Shown here piece by piece: positions 8,289 through 17,003 of a stretch of DNA of 64,000 bases. Position 1 is the stretch's first letter, and each line of letters begins with the position of its first letter. The notes beneath the pieces are model-generated. The model made no database searches and was not told where the DNA came from. It saw only the letters and a list, made by a program, of their open reading frames with translations. The position numbers and the translations under genes were made by a program. Source of the stretch: Elusimicrobia bacterium GWA2_56_46 (lineage in GTDB: Bacteria; Elusimicrobiota; Elusimicrobia; Elusimicrobiales; UBA9959); NCBI GenBank assembly GCA_001799575.1, contig MGTT01000028.1, positions 143,274 through 207,273 on the forward strand, written 5' to 3'.

Positions 8289-8417
8289 AATTCAGTAAAT
8301 CCGTCATCCCGGCGATCTGTTAGCCGGGATCCATTGAGTAAAGATTTATGGATTCCCGCTAAAAGCACGCGGGAATGACGGACGAAAAAAGCGGGAATGA
8401 CGGGTTTACTGAATATT
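8289..8417 (+). repeat. GTCATCCC/GGGAATGAC palindromic repeat, copy 2
   Basis: Most complete copy: begins ATTCAGTAAATCCGTCATCC and ends GGGAATGACGGG followed by TTTACTGAAT, so the ends are inverted repeats of each other. It contains an extra GAAAAAAGCGGGAATGACGG unit at its right end. It lies between the outer-membrane protein stop and the regulator promoter. Confidence 0.85.
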
Positions 8418-8475
8418 TACGGATAAAGAGAGGCTGAAAGGCGGAAAAAATCCTTATCAACCTGCGATTTTAAGG

Positions 8476-9810
8476 TCAGAACCTGGCTGTGAGGCTCAGG
8501 GAGACCAGTTTTATGGGGTTGGTCTGGGGGTAGAGGCCCAGCGGGTTGAAAACGGCGTAAACGGCCTTTAAGCGCAGACTGTCGCCCATAGGGTAGGCGG
8601 CTTTCAGATCCCATTCGCTGCCGATCTGCGTTGAGGTTTTATTGATATTCTGCGCGGCCTTGAACTTAAACAGGTCAAAAGAGAGGATCAGTTTTTTGTA
8701 AGGCATATCCGCGCCGATATTGATAATGTTCAGGCCTGAAACGCCGTTAGGCAGGCCGTTGGCGGTGCCGGAGGTCTGGATCATATCGTAAAGGGTCGCG
8801 CCGGCTATCTCGCCGAAGCCGTCGCGCTCTATGCCTTTGAACCTGTGGCCGAAAGTGGGCATGAAAGCTTTGTCTTTCGCGCCCACGGGCCCGGAATTGC
8901 CGGAAGATTTGCCGTAGGCCATACGCATCCTGGACGCGCCGAAAAAGCTGATTTCCTGGCTCCAGACGCCCTTGAGCAGGAAAGCGTAGCCGTCGTAGGC
9001 CACTTTCCCCCCCTTTGCCGGCTTCTCCGAGGAGCCCCGCTGGATTACGAACTCCCCGTCGAAGTTGAGCTGATTGTAGCTCATGAAGTATCTGAGCCCG
9101 GTGAATTTTTTTGTCCTGGAAACCGAGTCGTGCCCCGGTTCCGTTCTTGGCTGCGCGTCCTGTTCCCAGAAGTGGTAGAGGTGCCAGAGACCCTCGCTCG
9201 AAGGATAGTAGATCCCGCCGCCCGTGACTTTTACGTAATCCGTTCCCGCGTAGGGCCGGAAGTAAAAAAATTCTCCCTTAACATTGCGCACCATCTTTTC
9301 CATGTCCACGCGCGCGCCCGGCAGGCCCAGGCCGTCGTCCGAAAGCGTTATTCCCTGGCCCAGAGTGAAAGCCTGGCGGCCGAGCGTGGCCGTAGTCCTC
9401 GGATCCAGGAACTTGTAGATCCGTATATAAGCTTCTTTCGTGAAAGGCGAGCCGTTGACGTTAGGGTAGCGGTTTATCGCGTCGGAGAACTGCGCCGCCG
9501 TCACCGTATTGGTGGAGGCTCCCGTGCCCACGCTGTTCAGGACTATGCCGACGTCCATCGAAGAGTTGTCGGTTTTCTCAAGTTTGATGTTCTTGATTAT
9601 GAAGCCCAGCGTGGCGTTTTCGGTGTAGACCGCCTGGCCCCGGCGCTGGTCGCCGGTAAGGAGGCCGGTATAATTGGCGGCCTTGATGTCCACGTTAGAG
9701 GAAAGATCCAGCTTGGTGGCATTGGCGGCCGCCGGGAGCAAAGCGAGAAGCGCCGCCGCAACGAATAGCGAACAGCGAGCAGCGAATAGCAGATAACGCG
9801 GGTTACTCAT
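8476..9810 (-). CDS. Outer-membrane beta-barrel protein (alginate-export-like)
   Basis: A 444-residue exported protein: a hydrophobic signal peptide (about 8-31, cleavage near ANA-TK), then alternating amphipathic strands throughout and a terminal Phe (LTARF), the hallmark of outer-membrane barrels. Segments such as IYKFLDPRTTATLGRQAFTL and the aromatic strand ends fit the alginate-export/porin-like superfamily that forms 16- to 18-strand channels, but substrate cannot be read. It lies behind the second porin-like gene, separated by a strong terminator at 9834-9861, so it has its own transcript. Part of the signal-peptide coding DNA (9760-9800) is a run of similar short units, apparently a repeat captured into the leader. 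Confidence 0.75.
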   Translation of the reverse strand: MSNPRYLLFAARCSLFVAAALLALLPAAANATKLDLSSNVDIKAANYTGLLTGDQRRGQAVYTENATLGFIIKNIKLEKTDNSSMDVGIVLNSVGTGASTNTVTAAQFSDAINRYPNVNGSPFTKEAYIRIYKFLDPRTTATLGRQAFTLGQGITLSDDGLGLPGARVDMEKMVRNVKGEFFYFRPYAGTDYVKVTGGGIYYPSSEGLWHLYHFWEQDAQPRTEPGHDSVSRTKKFTGLRYFMSYNQLNFDGEFVIQRGSSEKPAKGGKVAYDGYAFLLKGVWSQEISFFGASRMRMAYGKSSGNSGPVGAKDKAFMPTFGHRFKGIERDGFGEIAGATLYDMIQTSGTANGLPNGVSGLNIINIGADMPYKKLILSFDLFKFKAAQNINKTSTQIGSEWDLKAAYPMGDSLRLKAVYAVFNPLGLYPQTNPIKLVSLSLTARF

Positions 9811-9833
9811 GGATACTTAATTATATAAAAAAA

Positions 9834-9861
9834 GAACCCCGGGGGTTAGCCCCCGGGGTTC
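9834..9861 (-). terminator. Intrinsic terminator of the porin-like gene
   Basis: Perfect GC-rich stem GAACCCCGGGGG / CCCCCGGGGTTC with a 4-base loop, followed on the minus strand by seven T residues. It sits 27 bases after the stop of the gene ending at 9889. Confidence 0.9.
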
Positions 9862-9888
9862 CGTTTTCATTTCCCTTGCGGGAACGTC

Positions 9889-11151
9889 TTAGAACTTGAC
9901 GCTCGCGTAGAGGATCATGAGGTTGACTGCGTCATGTTTGGTGGCGATGGCAATGTCCTTATCGGGCATAAACATCGCGTAGGCGGCCTGAATGCTGAGG
10001 TTATCGGAGTGCGCCCAGGTGGCGGTCATGTCCAGCTCATTCCCGATGTCCTTGGCGGTGCCGACTTTCTCGGTATATTTCAGGTTCACGTACTTGGCGG
10101 TTACGTTGAGCTTGGAAAGATCCTTGGGCATGGCTTTCAAGGACGCGTTCCAGCAGGTCAGGTTGTCAAGGCTGGTGAACTTGCTGGCAACGCCGGCGCC
10201 ATAACCGTTAGCGCTGACGATGATGCCGGGCCTGTAGTGCGAGTTGATGGCTTTGAAGCCTTCATTTTTGCTGGCGCTGGCTTTATCGCCGGTGCCGCGC
10301 GCGAATTCTCCGGAAGCTTCCAGATTGCCGAGGCCCAGGCCGAAGTTGTACTTCGCGTTGAATTTCATGGCATTGCCATTGTAATCAACGGCTGTGGCTG
10401 CGGTCCTGTTGGAGCCTTTGTTCATGGCGTATTCCGCAGCGTAGGTGACGTCCATGTATTTGCCTTCGGCTTTAACGCCGGCGACAATCAGCCTGTTCTC
10501 AAGCGTCGCAACGGTGTTCCTGTCGTCGCTGCGATAGATATAGGCCGTGGGTTTGACGATCTCGGAATAATCGTAGCTCGCGGTCAAACCGGAGATGTCT
10601 TTGTCGGTCAGCGTGGTCGTAAGACCTTCATTGTATTTGGCGGAAAGACCGGTGACCACCAGTTTGTCTTTTTTCCATATACCGGTCCAGCCTTCCAGCG
10701 AGGCGGCGGTCATAATGCGCGTGGTCCAGCCGCTGGGGCCGTAATATATTATGATATCGCCGGTTTTTCCGTAGAACTGTTTGCCGACTTTATGGTCGAT
10801 GCCGAACACGTTCTTGAGGTTCAGATAAGCCTCATAGAATTTGAAGGCGTCTATGGTTCCGCCGGCGACTGTCTGCTGGACGGTTGAATCATACTGCCTG
10901 TCGCACTTTATCGCCGTTACTCCGGCGCTGGCGTCTTCGTTCAGGTCGAAGCTTGCGCCCAACGAGACGCGGGACCTTGTGTCGCTGAAGCTGTCGTTCG
11001 GTGATTTTTTCTTATCGAAGGTAACAGCGTTCTGTTCCGAGAAACTAAGCACTTCCACTTTGCCGTCGTACTTGAAGTTCTTGAGCAGTTCGGCGCTTGC
11101 CATTGAAGAGGCAAACGCGACCACCGCAAGCATTCCTATTACTTTTTTCAT
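9889..11151 (-). CDS. Porin-like outer-membrane protein
   Basis: A 420-residue exported barrel protein. Signal peptide 1-20 (MKKVIGMLAVVAFASSMASA) followed by amphipathic beta strands across the whole length and a C-terminal Phe (ASVKF). The Lys-rich, Ala/Gly-rich strands and absence of other domains point to a general or specific porin. It has an AGGAGG ribosome-binding site seven bases before ATG, a strong promoter about 250 bases upstream and a strong terminator behind it, all signs of a highly expressed single gene. pstS follows upstream, so a role in phosphate uptake (as for OprO/OprP porins) is a reasonable guess but not shown by sequence. Confidence 0.8.
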   Translation of the reverse strand: MKKVIGMLAVVAFASSMASAELLKNFKYDGKVEVLSFSEQNAVTFDKKKSPNDSFSDTRSRVSLGASFDLNEDASAGVTAIKCDRQYDSTVQQTVAGGTIDAFKFYEAYLNLKNVFGIDHKVGKQFYGKTGDIIIYYGPSGWTTRIMTAASLEGWTGIWKKDKLVVTGLSAKYNEGLTTTLTDKDISGLTASYDYSEIVKPTAYIYRSDDRNTVATLENRLIVAGVKAEGKYMDVTYAAEYAMNKGSNRTAATAVDYNGNAMKFNAKYNFGLGLGNLEASGEFARGTGDKASASKNEGFKAINSHYRPGIIVSANGYGAGVASKFTSLDNLTCWNASLKAMPKDLSKLNVTAKYVNLKYTEKVGTAKDIGNELDMTATWAHSDNLSIQAAYAMFMPDKDIAIATKHDAVNLMILYASVKF

Positions 11152-11404
11152 TAATACTCCTCCTGTTTTTGTCGTAAGCCCCCGTTACCGGGGGGTAGTT
11201 CCCCAGCCTTGCGGCCGGGGCGCTTCGCGCTCTCCCCGCGAAAATTTTGAAGCTTTCGCGGTTAGGGCCCCGCCCCGTTTCCGGGGCCTACGGCCTTCAA
11301 GGAGAAGCGCCTTTTAAAATCGGCGCTCCGCTGCCCCCTTTGGGTTCTGCGGACCTCCCCCTTCTTGAAACCGGGAGGCTCCCTTACAGAGCAAAATAAT
11401 GTTA
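11152..11404 (-). promoter_or_regulatory. Long structured 5' leader of the porin-like gene
   Basis: About 240 bases between the predicted transcription start and the ATG. Several GC-rich stem-loops can be read, including CCCCCGTTACCGGGGG near 11180, GCGAAAATTTT/GAAGCTTTCGC near 11241 and GGCCCCGCCCCGTTTCCGGGGCC near 11266. The ribosome-binding site AGGAGG is close to the first. No known riboswitch class is recognised. Confidence 0.5.
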
Positions 11405-11427
11405 CAAAAACGTTAAAACCCTGTCAA
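11399..11427 (-). promoter_or_regulatory. Sigma-70-type promoter for the porin-like gene
   Basis: Read on the minus strand: -35 TTGACA (11422-11427), a 17-base spacer, and -10 TAACAT (11399-11404). The -35 box and spacing are consensus, the -10 box matches four of six positions. It reads into the 11152-11404 leader. Confidence 0.75.
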
Positions 11428-11473
11428 GCCAAAGATGTCTCCGGGGTTGTTTCGTCTCATGTATTTAAAAAAA

Positions 11474-11503
11474 GGCCCCCGCCGCCATCAGGCGACGGGG
11501 GCC
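11474..11503 (-). terminator. Intrinsic terminator of pstS
   Basis: Stem GGCCCCCG(C)CG / CG(A)CGGGGGCC followed on the minus strand by seven T residues, 20 bases after the pstS stop codon. Confidence 0.85.
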
Positions 11504-11523
11504 GGCCCCGGTCTTGCGGACGA

Positions 11524-12330
11524 TTACTTGATCGGAACGAATTTCTTGCTTACGATCGCCTGGCCTTCCGGCGAGATCACATATTCAAACAGCTTCTTCA
11601 GATCCCCGGACGGAAGCGTTTTGGAAACCAGCAGCATGGGCCGGGACAGCAGATAGGAGCCTTTCTTGATATTCGCGGCTACGGGTTCCACATCGTTGAC
11701 CGCGACGTACTTAACTCCCTCGATTCCCAGCGAAGCGGAGGCGGCCACAATGGCGTTCTCGTCGGTGGAGACGTACTTGAGGCCCTCCTGGACAGGCTCT
11801 ATCTCTTTGGCCGTGCCGTAGTCGGTATTGTCCAAGACGACTTCCTTGAATACCTTATAGGTGCCGCGGCCCGAGGCTTTCACTTCGGTCACCACGACAA
11901 TTGTGGCGTTAGCGCCGCCGACTTCTTTCCAGTTGGCTATTTTTCCGGTGAAGATGCCCTTGAGCTGGGCTTTGCTGAGTTTTTTGACCGGATTTTTAGC
12001 GTTGACAAAGACGGCGATGGCGTCGTAGCCTATGGTCTGGGCATACAGCTTGTTCTTTTTCTCTTCCCTGGTCAGCGCGCGGGCCACACCGGCCACGTCA
12101 GCCGCGCCCTCCATGACCGCTTTTATGCCTTTGTCCACTCCGGCGCTGCCGACCTTATCTATTTTAACGCCCGTTTTGGCCTCAAGACCCGGGGCCATAA
12201 CCGTTATTATCGTTTCCCCCATCGTGGACGAGCCCTCGTAGGCAAGCCCGGCATAAGCCGCTTCCACCTGCGCGAAAGCCAGCGCTGACACAAACGCGGC
12301 CGACGCGATATACGCTCTCTTTATTGTCAT
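11524..12330 (-). CDS. pstS: Phosphate ABC transporter substrate-binding protein (PstS-like)
   Basis: Periplasmic solute-binding protein of the PstS type. After a signal peptide (1-26) comes the phosphate-contact segment YEGSSTMGETI, a variant of the usual GSST loop, then VGSAGVDKGI and the typical KNPVKKLSKAQLKGIFTGKIANWKEVGG block found in PstS proteins. Late segments RPMLLVSKTL and YVISPEGQAIV also match the fold. At 268 residues it is in the usual range for the shorter PstS class. AAGGAG lies upstream of ATG. No pstC, pstA, pstB or phoU is adjacent, so the transporter partners must be elsewhere. It is flanked by a porin-like gene and a chemoreceptor gene. Confidence 0.88.
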   Translation of the reverse strand: MTIKRAYIASAAFVSALAFAQVEAAYAGLAYEGSSTMGETIITVMAPGLEAKTGVKIDKVGSAGVDKGIKAVMEGAADVAGVARALTREEKKNKLYAQTIGYDAIAVFVNAKNPVKKLSKAQLKGIFTGKIANWKEVGGANATIVVVTEVKASGRGTYKVFKEVVLDNTDYGTAKEIEPVQEGLKYVSTDENAIVAASASLGIEGVKYVAVNDVEPVAANIKKGSYLLSRPMLLVSKTLPSGDLKKLFEYVISPEGQAIVSKKFVPIK

Positions 12331-12442
12331 TGTTCGTTCTCCTTAAGTTTTTCCAAGATTACCGCAAGCGACGCATTGCGGCTCGACATCCCAACTCTCT
12401 CCCGCCCCAAGGTTGACAGCCTGCTCCCCATGCTCAAAATGC

Positions 12443-14059
12443 TCAAACCTTGAATTTGTTCACCTCGGACTGCAGCTTGTCCGCGCCCGCGGTCAGGTTG
12501 TCCGCCGTATGCGCTATCTCGGTGATAGCGGAGGTCTGCTCCTCTATGCCGGCAGTCACTTCCTCGGCCGAAGCGGCGGTCTCCTCGCTGGTGGCGGCGA
12601 TGGCCTCTACCTGCCCGCTTATGCCTTTTATGGACGCGGCCATCTCGCCGTAGCCATTGCGCATCTTTATCATGAGATCCAGCACGGCTTTCGTTTCTTC
12701 CACGGATCTGGCGGAGGCGGCTACCACGCCCTCTGTATCGGAAGTTATCTCCTTTATTATCCCGGAGATCTTCTCGGCGGACTGGCTGGAGGACTCAGCC
12801 AGTTTTCTGACCTCGTCGGCCACGACCGCGAACCCGCGCCCCGCTTCCCCTGCGCGGGCCGCTTCTATGGCGGCGTTCAGTGCCAGCAGGTTTGTCTGGT
12901 CGGCTATTTTGGTGATCAGGCCCACGATCTCGGCGATCTCCTGCGAACGCTGGTTGAGTTTGTTGACGGAGCGCCCCGTATCGTCTATCGTTACCTGCAC
13001 GCTCTTGAAACTCTCCAGTACTTTGGAGACGTCGGAACTGCCCGCTTCCGCCGCTTTGTTGGTGTGAGCGGCCAGCGCCGTTATCTCCTGGTTGCTTTTG
13101 GCCACCTGAGATGTGGCCGTGGCGATCTGAGCCACGGAGTTCTGTATCTGGGACATGGTGTTGGAAGCCTGGGAAGTGGTTTTGGCCACGGCAGCGGAGT
13201 TGTTGCGGGTGTCGGCGGAGAGACGGGTCACTCCGGTTATGAGATCCTTGAGGTTAGCGGCCATGCGGTTGAAAGTTTCGCTCATCTGGCCGATCTCGTC
13301 CCTGCCCGAAAAAGTCAGTTTCTGGCTAAGATCGCCGGTGGCCATAGCCTGCATCACGCGAACCACCCCTACCAGGGGCCCGGTTATGGATTTTGCGATC
13401 AGAATCCCAAGCAGGACCGCGACCGCGTAAAGGGCCAGTGCCGTTAAACCGGAGAACAGCGTTATACTGAAAGAGGTCTTTTGGGCCGTTTTTTCGATCT
13501 CTTCTACTTTCAGATTTAGGATGTCCCCGGCGTTGCCCGTCTGCTCCATGAAAAAATCGCTTCGCTGCTGCTGTATCCCCTGGGTAAGAGCGCGGGCTTC
13601 GGCGGCGCGCCCCGTCATCACAGCCGGAATAAATTCTTTGTCGCGGGCCTCCTTGAATTCGGCCCAGGTGGCTTTGGCGTTCTGAACCGGAGTCAAAACC
13701 TCGTCGCTTAGTTTTTTGGAGAGTACCTCCTCGAAGGCAGCGTCTATATCGCCGCTCAACTGGGGAATCTCTTCCTTAAGCTGTCCCATCTTGTCTTTGT
13801 CGGACTCTTCCAGAAATATCCAGAGGTAAGACTTGTGTTCGCTGAGGGCGTTCCTGAGGGAAGCCAGCTTCCGGTCGGCGTCGTGGTATTCCTTGATGCC
13901 GTTGTATATCCCGCCGCCCACGCGAACCCTGGAAACCAGCCAGGCGCTCATGCCGGCGAAGGTCAGGGACGCGAAAAGAAATATTCCCATCAGCAGGCCG
14001 AGTTTGGTTCCAACCCTTAGGTCTCCCAGAAAATCAAAAACTTTCAGCGCGCTTTTCAT
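12443..14059 (-). CDS. Methyl-accepting chemotaxis protein
   Basis: A 538-residue transmembrane chemoreceptor. Transmembrane helices are at about 19-43 and 196-222, enclosing a helical periplasmic sensor (44-195) of four-helix-bundle type. A HAMP domain follows (223-275), then the coiled-coil signalling domain to the C-terminus. The conserved hairpin tip that binds CheA and CheW is at 385-424 and includes [16 protein letters not shown] and [14 protein letters not shown]. There is no CheR-docking pentapeptide at the end. The ligand cannot be read. No che genes are in the window. pstS starts 112 bases downstream on the same strand, so the two may be co-transcribed. Confidence 0.93.
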   Translation of the reverse strand: MKSALKVFDFLGDLRVGTKLGLLMGIFLFASLTFAGMSAWLVSRVRVGGGIYNGIKEYHDADRKLASLRNALSEHKSYLWIFLEESDKDKMGQLKEEIPQLSGDIDAAFEEVLSKKLSDEVLTPVQNAKATWAEFKEARDKEFIPAVMTGRAAEARALTQGIQQQRSDFFMEQTGNAGDILNLKVEEIEKTAQKTSFSITLFSGLTALALYAVAVLLGILIAKSITGPLVGVVRVMQAMATGDLSQKLTFSGRDEIGQMSETFNRMAANLKDLITGVTRLSADTRNNSAAVAKTTSQASNTMSQIQNSVAQIATATSQVAKSNQEITALAAHTNKAAEAGSSDVSKVLESFKSVQVTIDDTGRSVNKLNQRSQEIAEIVGLITKIADQTNLLALNAAIEAARAGEAGRGFAVVADEVRKLAESSSQSAEKISGIIKEITSDTEGVVAASARSVEETKAVLDLMIKMRNGYGEMAASIKGISGQVEAIAATSEETAASAEEVTAGIEEQTSAITEIAHTADNLTAGADKLQSEVNKFKV

Positions 14060-14166
14060 GCACTTTTCCTCCGATCCTTATATCATCCCGGCTTTTACCG
14101 GCCGGAACGGACTTGTCCGCGGCCGGCGCCGGAAGTCTGCCGGCACGGTCAGGGTATCATTATATA

Positions 14167-14874
14167 CTATTTTTTGTCCGGAAATTTTGCCGCCGCCGGT
14201 TTACGCGCTTCGTCCTCTTTTTTCTGCGCGGGCATTATTTTTTCCTTGGACATGACGGCCCAGGACGTTTCGGGATAAAGGAGGACTATTTTCTCGTAGG
14301 CCGCTTTGGCCTCGGCCTGGTTTCCGGAAAGTTCATGTACGCCGGCCAGCGAGAAATGAACCTCGGGGGCCAGAAAATGCTCTGGGAAAGCGGTCAGGAA
14401 ATTCTTATACTGGCTTTGTGCGCCGGTCAGATCCGCCGCGGCCTCTTTAGCCCTGCCCAGGTTGTAATATGCGAAAGGCATAAGGTTCTTTGGGCCTTTC
14501 ACGGCCAGTTTCGCGTATTCCTCGGCCGCTTCCTTGAATTTGTTCTGTCTGAAGAACAGGTCGCCCTTGGTGAGCGCGGCAAAACCCCAGGCGCTGGTAT
14601 TCCTGTAATTGGTTTCTATGGAGTCCAGCTTCGTTCCGGCTTCCGCGTAACGGCCGCTGAAACCGATCTGCTGGGCGATAAAAAGGTCTTTCCAGGCCGC
14701 TTCCCTGAGGCCGGAGTAGTGTATCGCCACCCAGACGCCGAAGATGGACGCGGCCGCCAGCATGACCAGCGAGCCCGTGACGGCCTCGCGGTGTTCCCTG
14801 ATCCAGGCCAGGGTCTTAGCGGTCTTGCTCGGCGCCTGGGGATTTCCGCTGTGTATCCATGTCGAGTTGGGCAT
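14167..14874 (-). CDS. Membrane-anchored TPR protein (YfgM/CpoB-like layout)
   Basis: A 235-residue protein with one transmembrane helix at about 31-54 and four to five TPR-type helix pairs behind it, for example AKGPKNLMPFAYYNLGRAKE-like and FAALTKGDLFFRQNKFKEAA segments. The Lys-rich cytoplasmic N-terminus followed by one helix predicts a periplasmic TPR domain, the layout of YfgM-type ancillary factors and other envelope scaffolds. The C-terminus is Lys/Ala-rich and disordered-looking. It starts 20 bases after the tRNA-Arg gene on the same strand. Exact role unknown. Confidence 0.75.
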   Translation of the reverse strand: MPNSTWIHSGNPQAPSKTAKTLAWIREHREAVTGSLVMLAAASIFGVWVAIHYSGLREAAWKDLFIAQQIGFSGRYAEAGTKLDSIETNYRNTSAWGFAALTKGDLFFRQNKFKEAAEEYAKLAVKGPKNLMPFAYYNLGRAKEAAADLTGAQSQYKNFLTAFPEHFLAPEVHFSLAGVHELSGNQAEAKAAYEKIVLLYPETSWAVMSKEKIMPAQKKEDEARKPAAAKFPDKK

Positions 14875-14894
14875 ATTTTATCCTTTTCTGAAAC

Positions 14895-14969
14895 TGGTGC
14901 CCCCGAGAGGAATCGAACCTCTATTTGGAGTTTAGGAAACTCTCGTCCTATCCGTTGAACGACGGGGGC
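14895..14969 (-). tRNA. tRNA-Arg (anticodon CCU)
   Basis: Cloverleaf readable on the minus strand: acceptor GCCCCCG/CGGGGGC, discriminator A, encoded CCA, T arm GAGG-TTCGATT-CCTC, D arm with AACGGATAG, and anticodon loop TTCCTAA giving CCU, which reads the Arg codon AGG. The outermost anticodon-stem pair is an A-C mismatch. Confidence 0.95.
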
Positions 14970-14974
14970 GGAGA

Positions 14975-15092
14975 AAGGCTTAAGGATTAGGGCTAAAGGA
15001 TCAGGGCGGAAAAGATTTAGTTGTTTTTCCGCGTTGTTCCTTTATCCTTGATCCTTCATCCTTTATCCTTCTGGAAATCGCTTGCGATTTCC
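14975..15092. repeat. AAGGAT-type inverted repeat and GGAAATCGC hairpin
   Basis: Units of AAGGATTAGGG/AAGGATCAGGG type at 14978-15007 are complementary to units of CCTTGATCCTTCATCC type at 15047-15070, with CGGAAAA/TTTTCCG in the middle. A separate perfect hairpin GGAAATCGC-TT-GCGATTTCC follows at 15073-15092, just behind apt. It resembles the hairpins in operon gaps at 23.05 and 55.75 kb. Confidence 0.55.
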
Positions 15093-15095
15093 AGG

Positions 15096-15641
15096 CTAGT
15101 ATTTTATCAAAGAATCCACTGTGCGGCCGGGGAGCTTGGCTCGGCCGTGCAGAAATTCCAGCTCTATGAGCACGGCTACGGCTTCCACTTTTCCGCCCAG
15201 CTTCTCCACCAGGGCGACTACGGCCGCGGCGGTGCCGCCGGTCGCCAGCACGTCGTCCACGATCAGCACTTTCTCCCCTTTTTTAACGGCGTCTTCGTGC
15301 ATCTGCAGAGTGTCTTCGCCGTATTCCAGGGCATAGGTCGCGGAAATGGTCTTGTAGGGCAGTTTGCCCTTTTTGCGAACCGGAACCATGCCCGCGCCCA
15401 GTTCCAGGGCTATGGGGCCGGCCAGAATGAAGCCGCGCGCTTCTATTCCCAGCACCTTGGTAATCCCCAGCCCCCTGTACTTCTCAGCCAGGCTTTTTAC
15501 GGCTCCGGAGAAAGAGGCGTTGTCGGCCAGGAGCGGCGTGATATCTTTGAAGATGATCCCTTTTTTAGGGAAATCAGGCACGTCCCGGATCACCGTTTTT
15601 ATACGTTCCATCGTGTCGGCGCTTTTCGCATTATTATTCAT
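15096..15641 (-). CDS. apt: Adenine phosphoribosyltransferase
   Basis: Purine salvage enzyme converting adenine and PRPP to AMP in the cytoplasm. The PRPP-binding loop VLIVDDVLATGGTA is at about 122-135; RDVPDFPKKGIIFKDITPLL near the N-terminus and LGIEARGFILAGPIA are the other Apt signatures. The family is about 170-180 residues and this one is 181 from the first ATG; an internal ATG at residue 11 would give 171 residues. The first is preceded by GGAT 12 bases upstream, the second has no site. The gene lies 19 bases behind the sigma-factor gene, so it is probably the last gene of an acyP-sigma-apt transcript. Confidence 0.95.
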   Translation of the reverse strand: MNNNAKSADTMERIKTVIRDVPDFPKKGIIFKDITPLLADNASFSGAVKSLAEKYRGLGITKVLGIEARGFILAGPIALELGAGMVPVRKKGKLPYKTISATYALEYGEDTLQMHEDAVKKGEKVLIVDDVLATGGTAAAVVALVEKLGGKVEAVAVLIELEFLHGRAKLPGRTVDSLIKY

Positions 15642-15660
15642 CTGGATTATCCATGACCGG

Positions 15661-16713
15661 TTATTTCTTTTTCTTTCCGTTCTTGCCCTGGTTTCTGGGG
15701 ACGTACGGTTTCGACGGCAGGGCGTCCCCCAGCAGATCCGTCTTCAGTCTGGGCTGGTTCCAGCCCGGCTGGAGATTGGTGTGATCCGGCCGCTTTCCCA
15801 TTTCTATCAGGCCCATCCTGGCGGCCACGCGGCGCAGGCGCAGAAGCGCCCGTTCCTCTATCTGGCGCACGCGCTCCCGGGAAAGCCCCAGCTTTTTGCC
15901 GATGTCGTTCAGGGTCATCGTGGTCTGGCCGGTGAGGCCGTAGCGCAGCTCTATTATCATGCGCTCCCGCTCGCCCACTTCCCCCAGCGCGTCCTTGAGC
16001 TCGTCGTGGAGGCGCAAGATGGAGATCAGGCTCTCCGGAGTTCCGGAGCCTTTGTCCTGCAGCATATCTCCGACGGTGTCGGAATTCTCCTCTCCCAGAG
16101 GAGTTTCTATGGAGGAAAGCCCGGTGACGATCTCGGAAGCGTTGAGCGCCGTGCGCACCTGGTTGGCCGTCCAGTGCATCTGGCGCGCCATCTCCGCAAG
16201 CGTTGGATCGCGGCCCAGCTTGCCGTGCATGGAATCCCATTGCTTTAGCCATTTCCTGAGGGCGGTCCAGGCGTGGGGCGGGATGCGTATTGTCTTGGAA
16301 TTCTCTTCCACCGAGCGTCTGACATACTGCTCTATCCAGTAAGTCGCGTAAGTGGAAAACCTGTAGCCCTTTTTGGGCTCGAACTTATCGATGGCGTGCA
16401 GGAGGCCGAGATTCCCTTCTTCAACCAGATCCATAAGATCCGCGCCGGGATAAAGAAAGCGCTTGGCCGTGGGGATGACCAGCTTAAGGTTTAATTCCAC
16501 GATGCGGTCTTTGGCTCGCCGGTCTCCGCGCTTGACCCGTTTCCAGAGCTCATGGGATTCTTCCCGCGAGATCTTATGGTCTATCTGGCTTATCTTCCTT
16601 ATATATTGGTTGGTGGAATCGATATTGATGTCTTTTAAAACTTCTTTCTTCGCTTTCTCGGCCTGGGGCGCTTCGTCCTGCCCCGGTTCCCGGCCTTCTT
16701 TTTCTTCAGCCAT
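15661..16713 (-). CDS. RNA polymerase sigma-70-family factor (RpoD/RpoS type)
   Basis: A 350-residue sigma factor. Region 1.2 and 2 are clear (NLKLVIPTAKRF, DLVEEGNLGLLHAIDKFEP, RFSTYATYWIEQYVRRSVEE), region 3 follows, and region 4 has the helix-turn-helix LNDIGKKLGLSRERVRQIEE near 280-300. There is no region 1.1, so it is more like a group 2 (RpoS-like) factor than the housekeeping one. Region 2.4 reads WIEQYVRR where RpoD has WIRQAITR, so one of the two residues known to contact the -12 base pair (Thr) is replaced by Arg. About 50 basic residues extend beyond region 4. It starts 5 bases after acyP. Confidence 0.88.
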   Translation of the reverse strand: MAEEKEGREPGQDEAPQAEKAKKEVLKDINIDSTNQYIRKISQIDHKISREESHELWKRVKRGDRRAKDRIVELNLKLVIPTAKRFLYPGADLMDLVEEGNLGLLHAIDKFEPKKGYRFSTYATYWIEQYVRRSVEENSKTIRIPPHAWTALRKWLKQWDSMHGKLGRDPTLAEMARQMHWTANQVRTALNASEIVTGLSSIETPLGEENSDTVGDMLQDKGSGTPESLISILRLHDELKDALGEVGERERMIIELRYGLTGQTTMTLNDIGKKLGLSRERVRQIEERALLRLRRVAARMGLIEMGKRPDHTNLQPGWNQPRLKTDLLGDALPSKPYVPRNQGKNGKKKK

Positions 16714-16718
16714 TCTGT

Positions 16719-17003
16719 TTACCTCTCCTGCCGGGAAGAATCTATTACGAAATCTTTTTCCCCCGCCAGTTCTTCCGTTATATTTACTTCGGCCTTTGTT
16801 ATCACGGCCAGCGGGTGGCCGGTCTTTAACTTCAGCATAAGAGCGTCTATCGCTTTTTTACCGCCCTGCGCCTCGCCCTCTACGGAACCGTCCCGCAGGT
16901 TTCTGACCAGGCCCGTCAGGGCGAGTCCGGCGGCGGCGTCGCGGACGAACCACCTGTAGCCTATGCCCTGCACGCTGCCGTAGATCCTGAAAATAACGCG
17001 CAT
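16719..17003 (-). CDS. acyP: Acylphosphatase
   Basis: Small enzyme hydrolysing acyl phosphates. From ATG 17003 the 94-residue product is the normal acylphosphatase length and begins with the family motif RIYGSVQGIGYRWFV; the catalytic Arg is residue 17 and the catalytic Asn is residue 35 in GLVRNLRDG. The open frame continues 51 codons further upstream, but that part is hydrophobic, lacks family similarity and would be an unusual extension, so I use the internal ATG. The gene is followed after five bases by the sigma-factor gene. Confidence 0.88.
   Translation of the reverse strand: MRVIFRIYGSVQGIGYRWFVRDAAAGLALTGLVRNLRDGSVEGEAQGGKKAIDALMLKLKTGHPLAVITKAEVNITEELAGEKDFVIDSSRQER

Noticed and set aside
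8845-9768. Plus-strand frame of 307 codons opposite an outer-membrane protein gene
   Set aside because: Antisense shadow; the opposite strand has signal peptide, barrel pattern and terminal Phe.
9934-10887. Plus-strand frame of 317 codons opposite the porin-like gene
   Set aside because: Antisense shadow; gene on the other strand has promoter, ribosome-binding site and terminator.
11524-12330. PstS as part of a complete phosphate transporter operon
   Set aside because: No pstC, pstA, pstB or phoU is adjacent, so only the binding protein can be claimed.
12413-13447. Plus-strand frame of 344 codons opposite the chemoreceptor gene
   Set aside because: Gly/Tyr/His-rich translation without domain features; shadow of the chemoreceptor.
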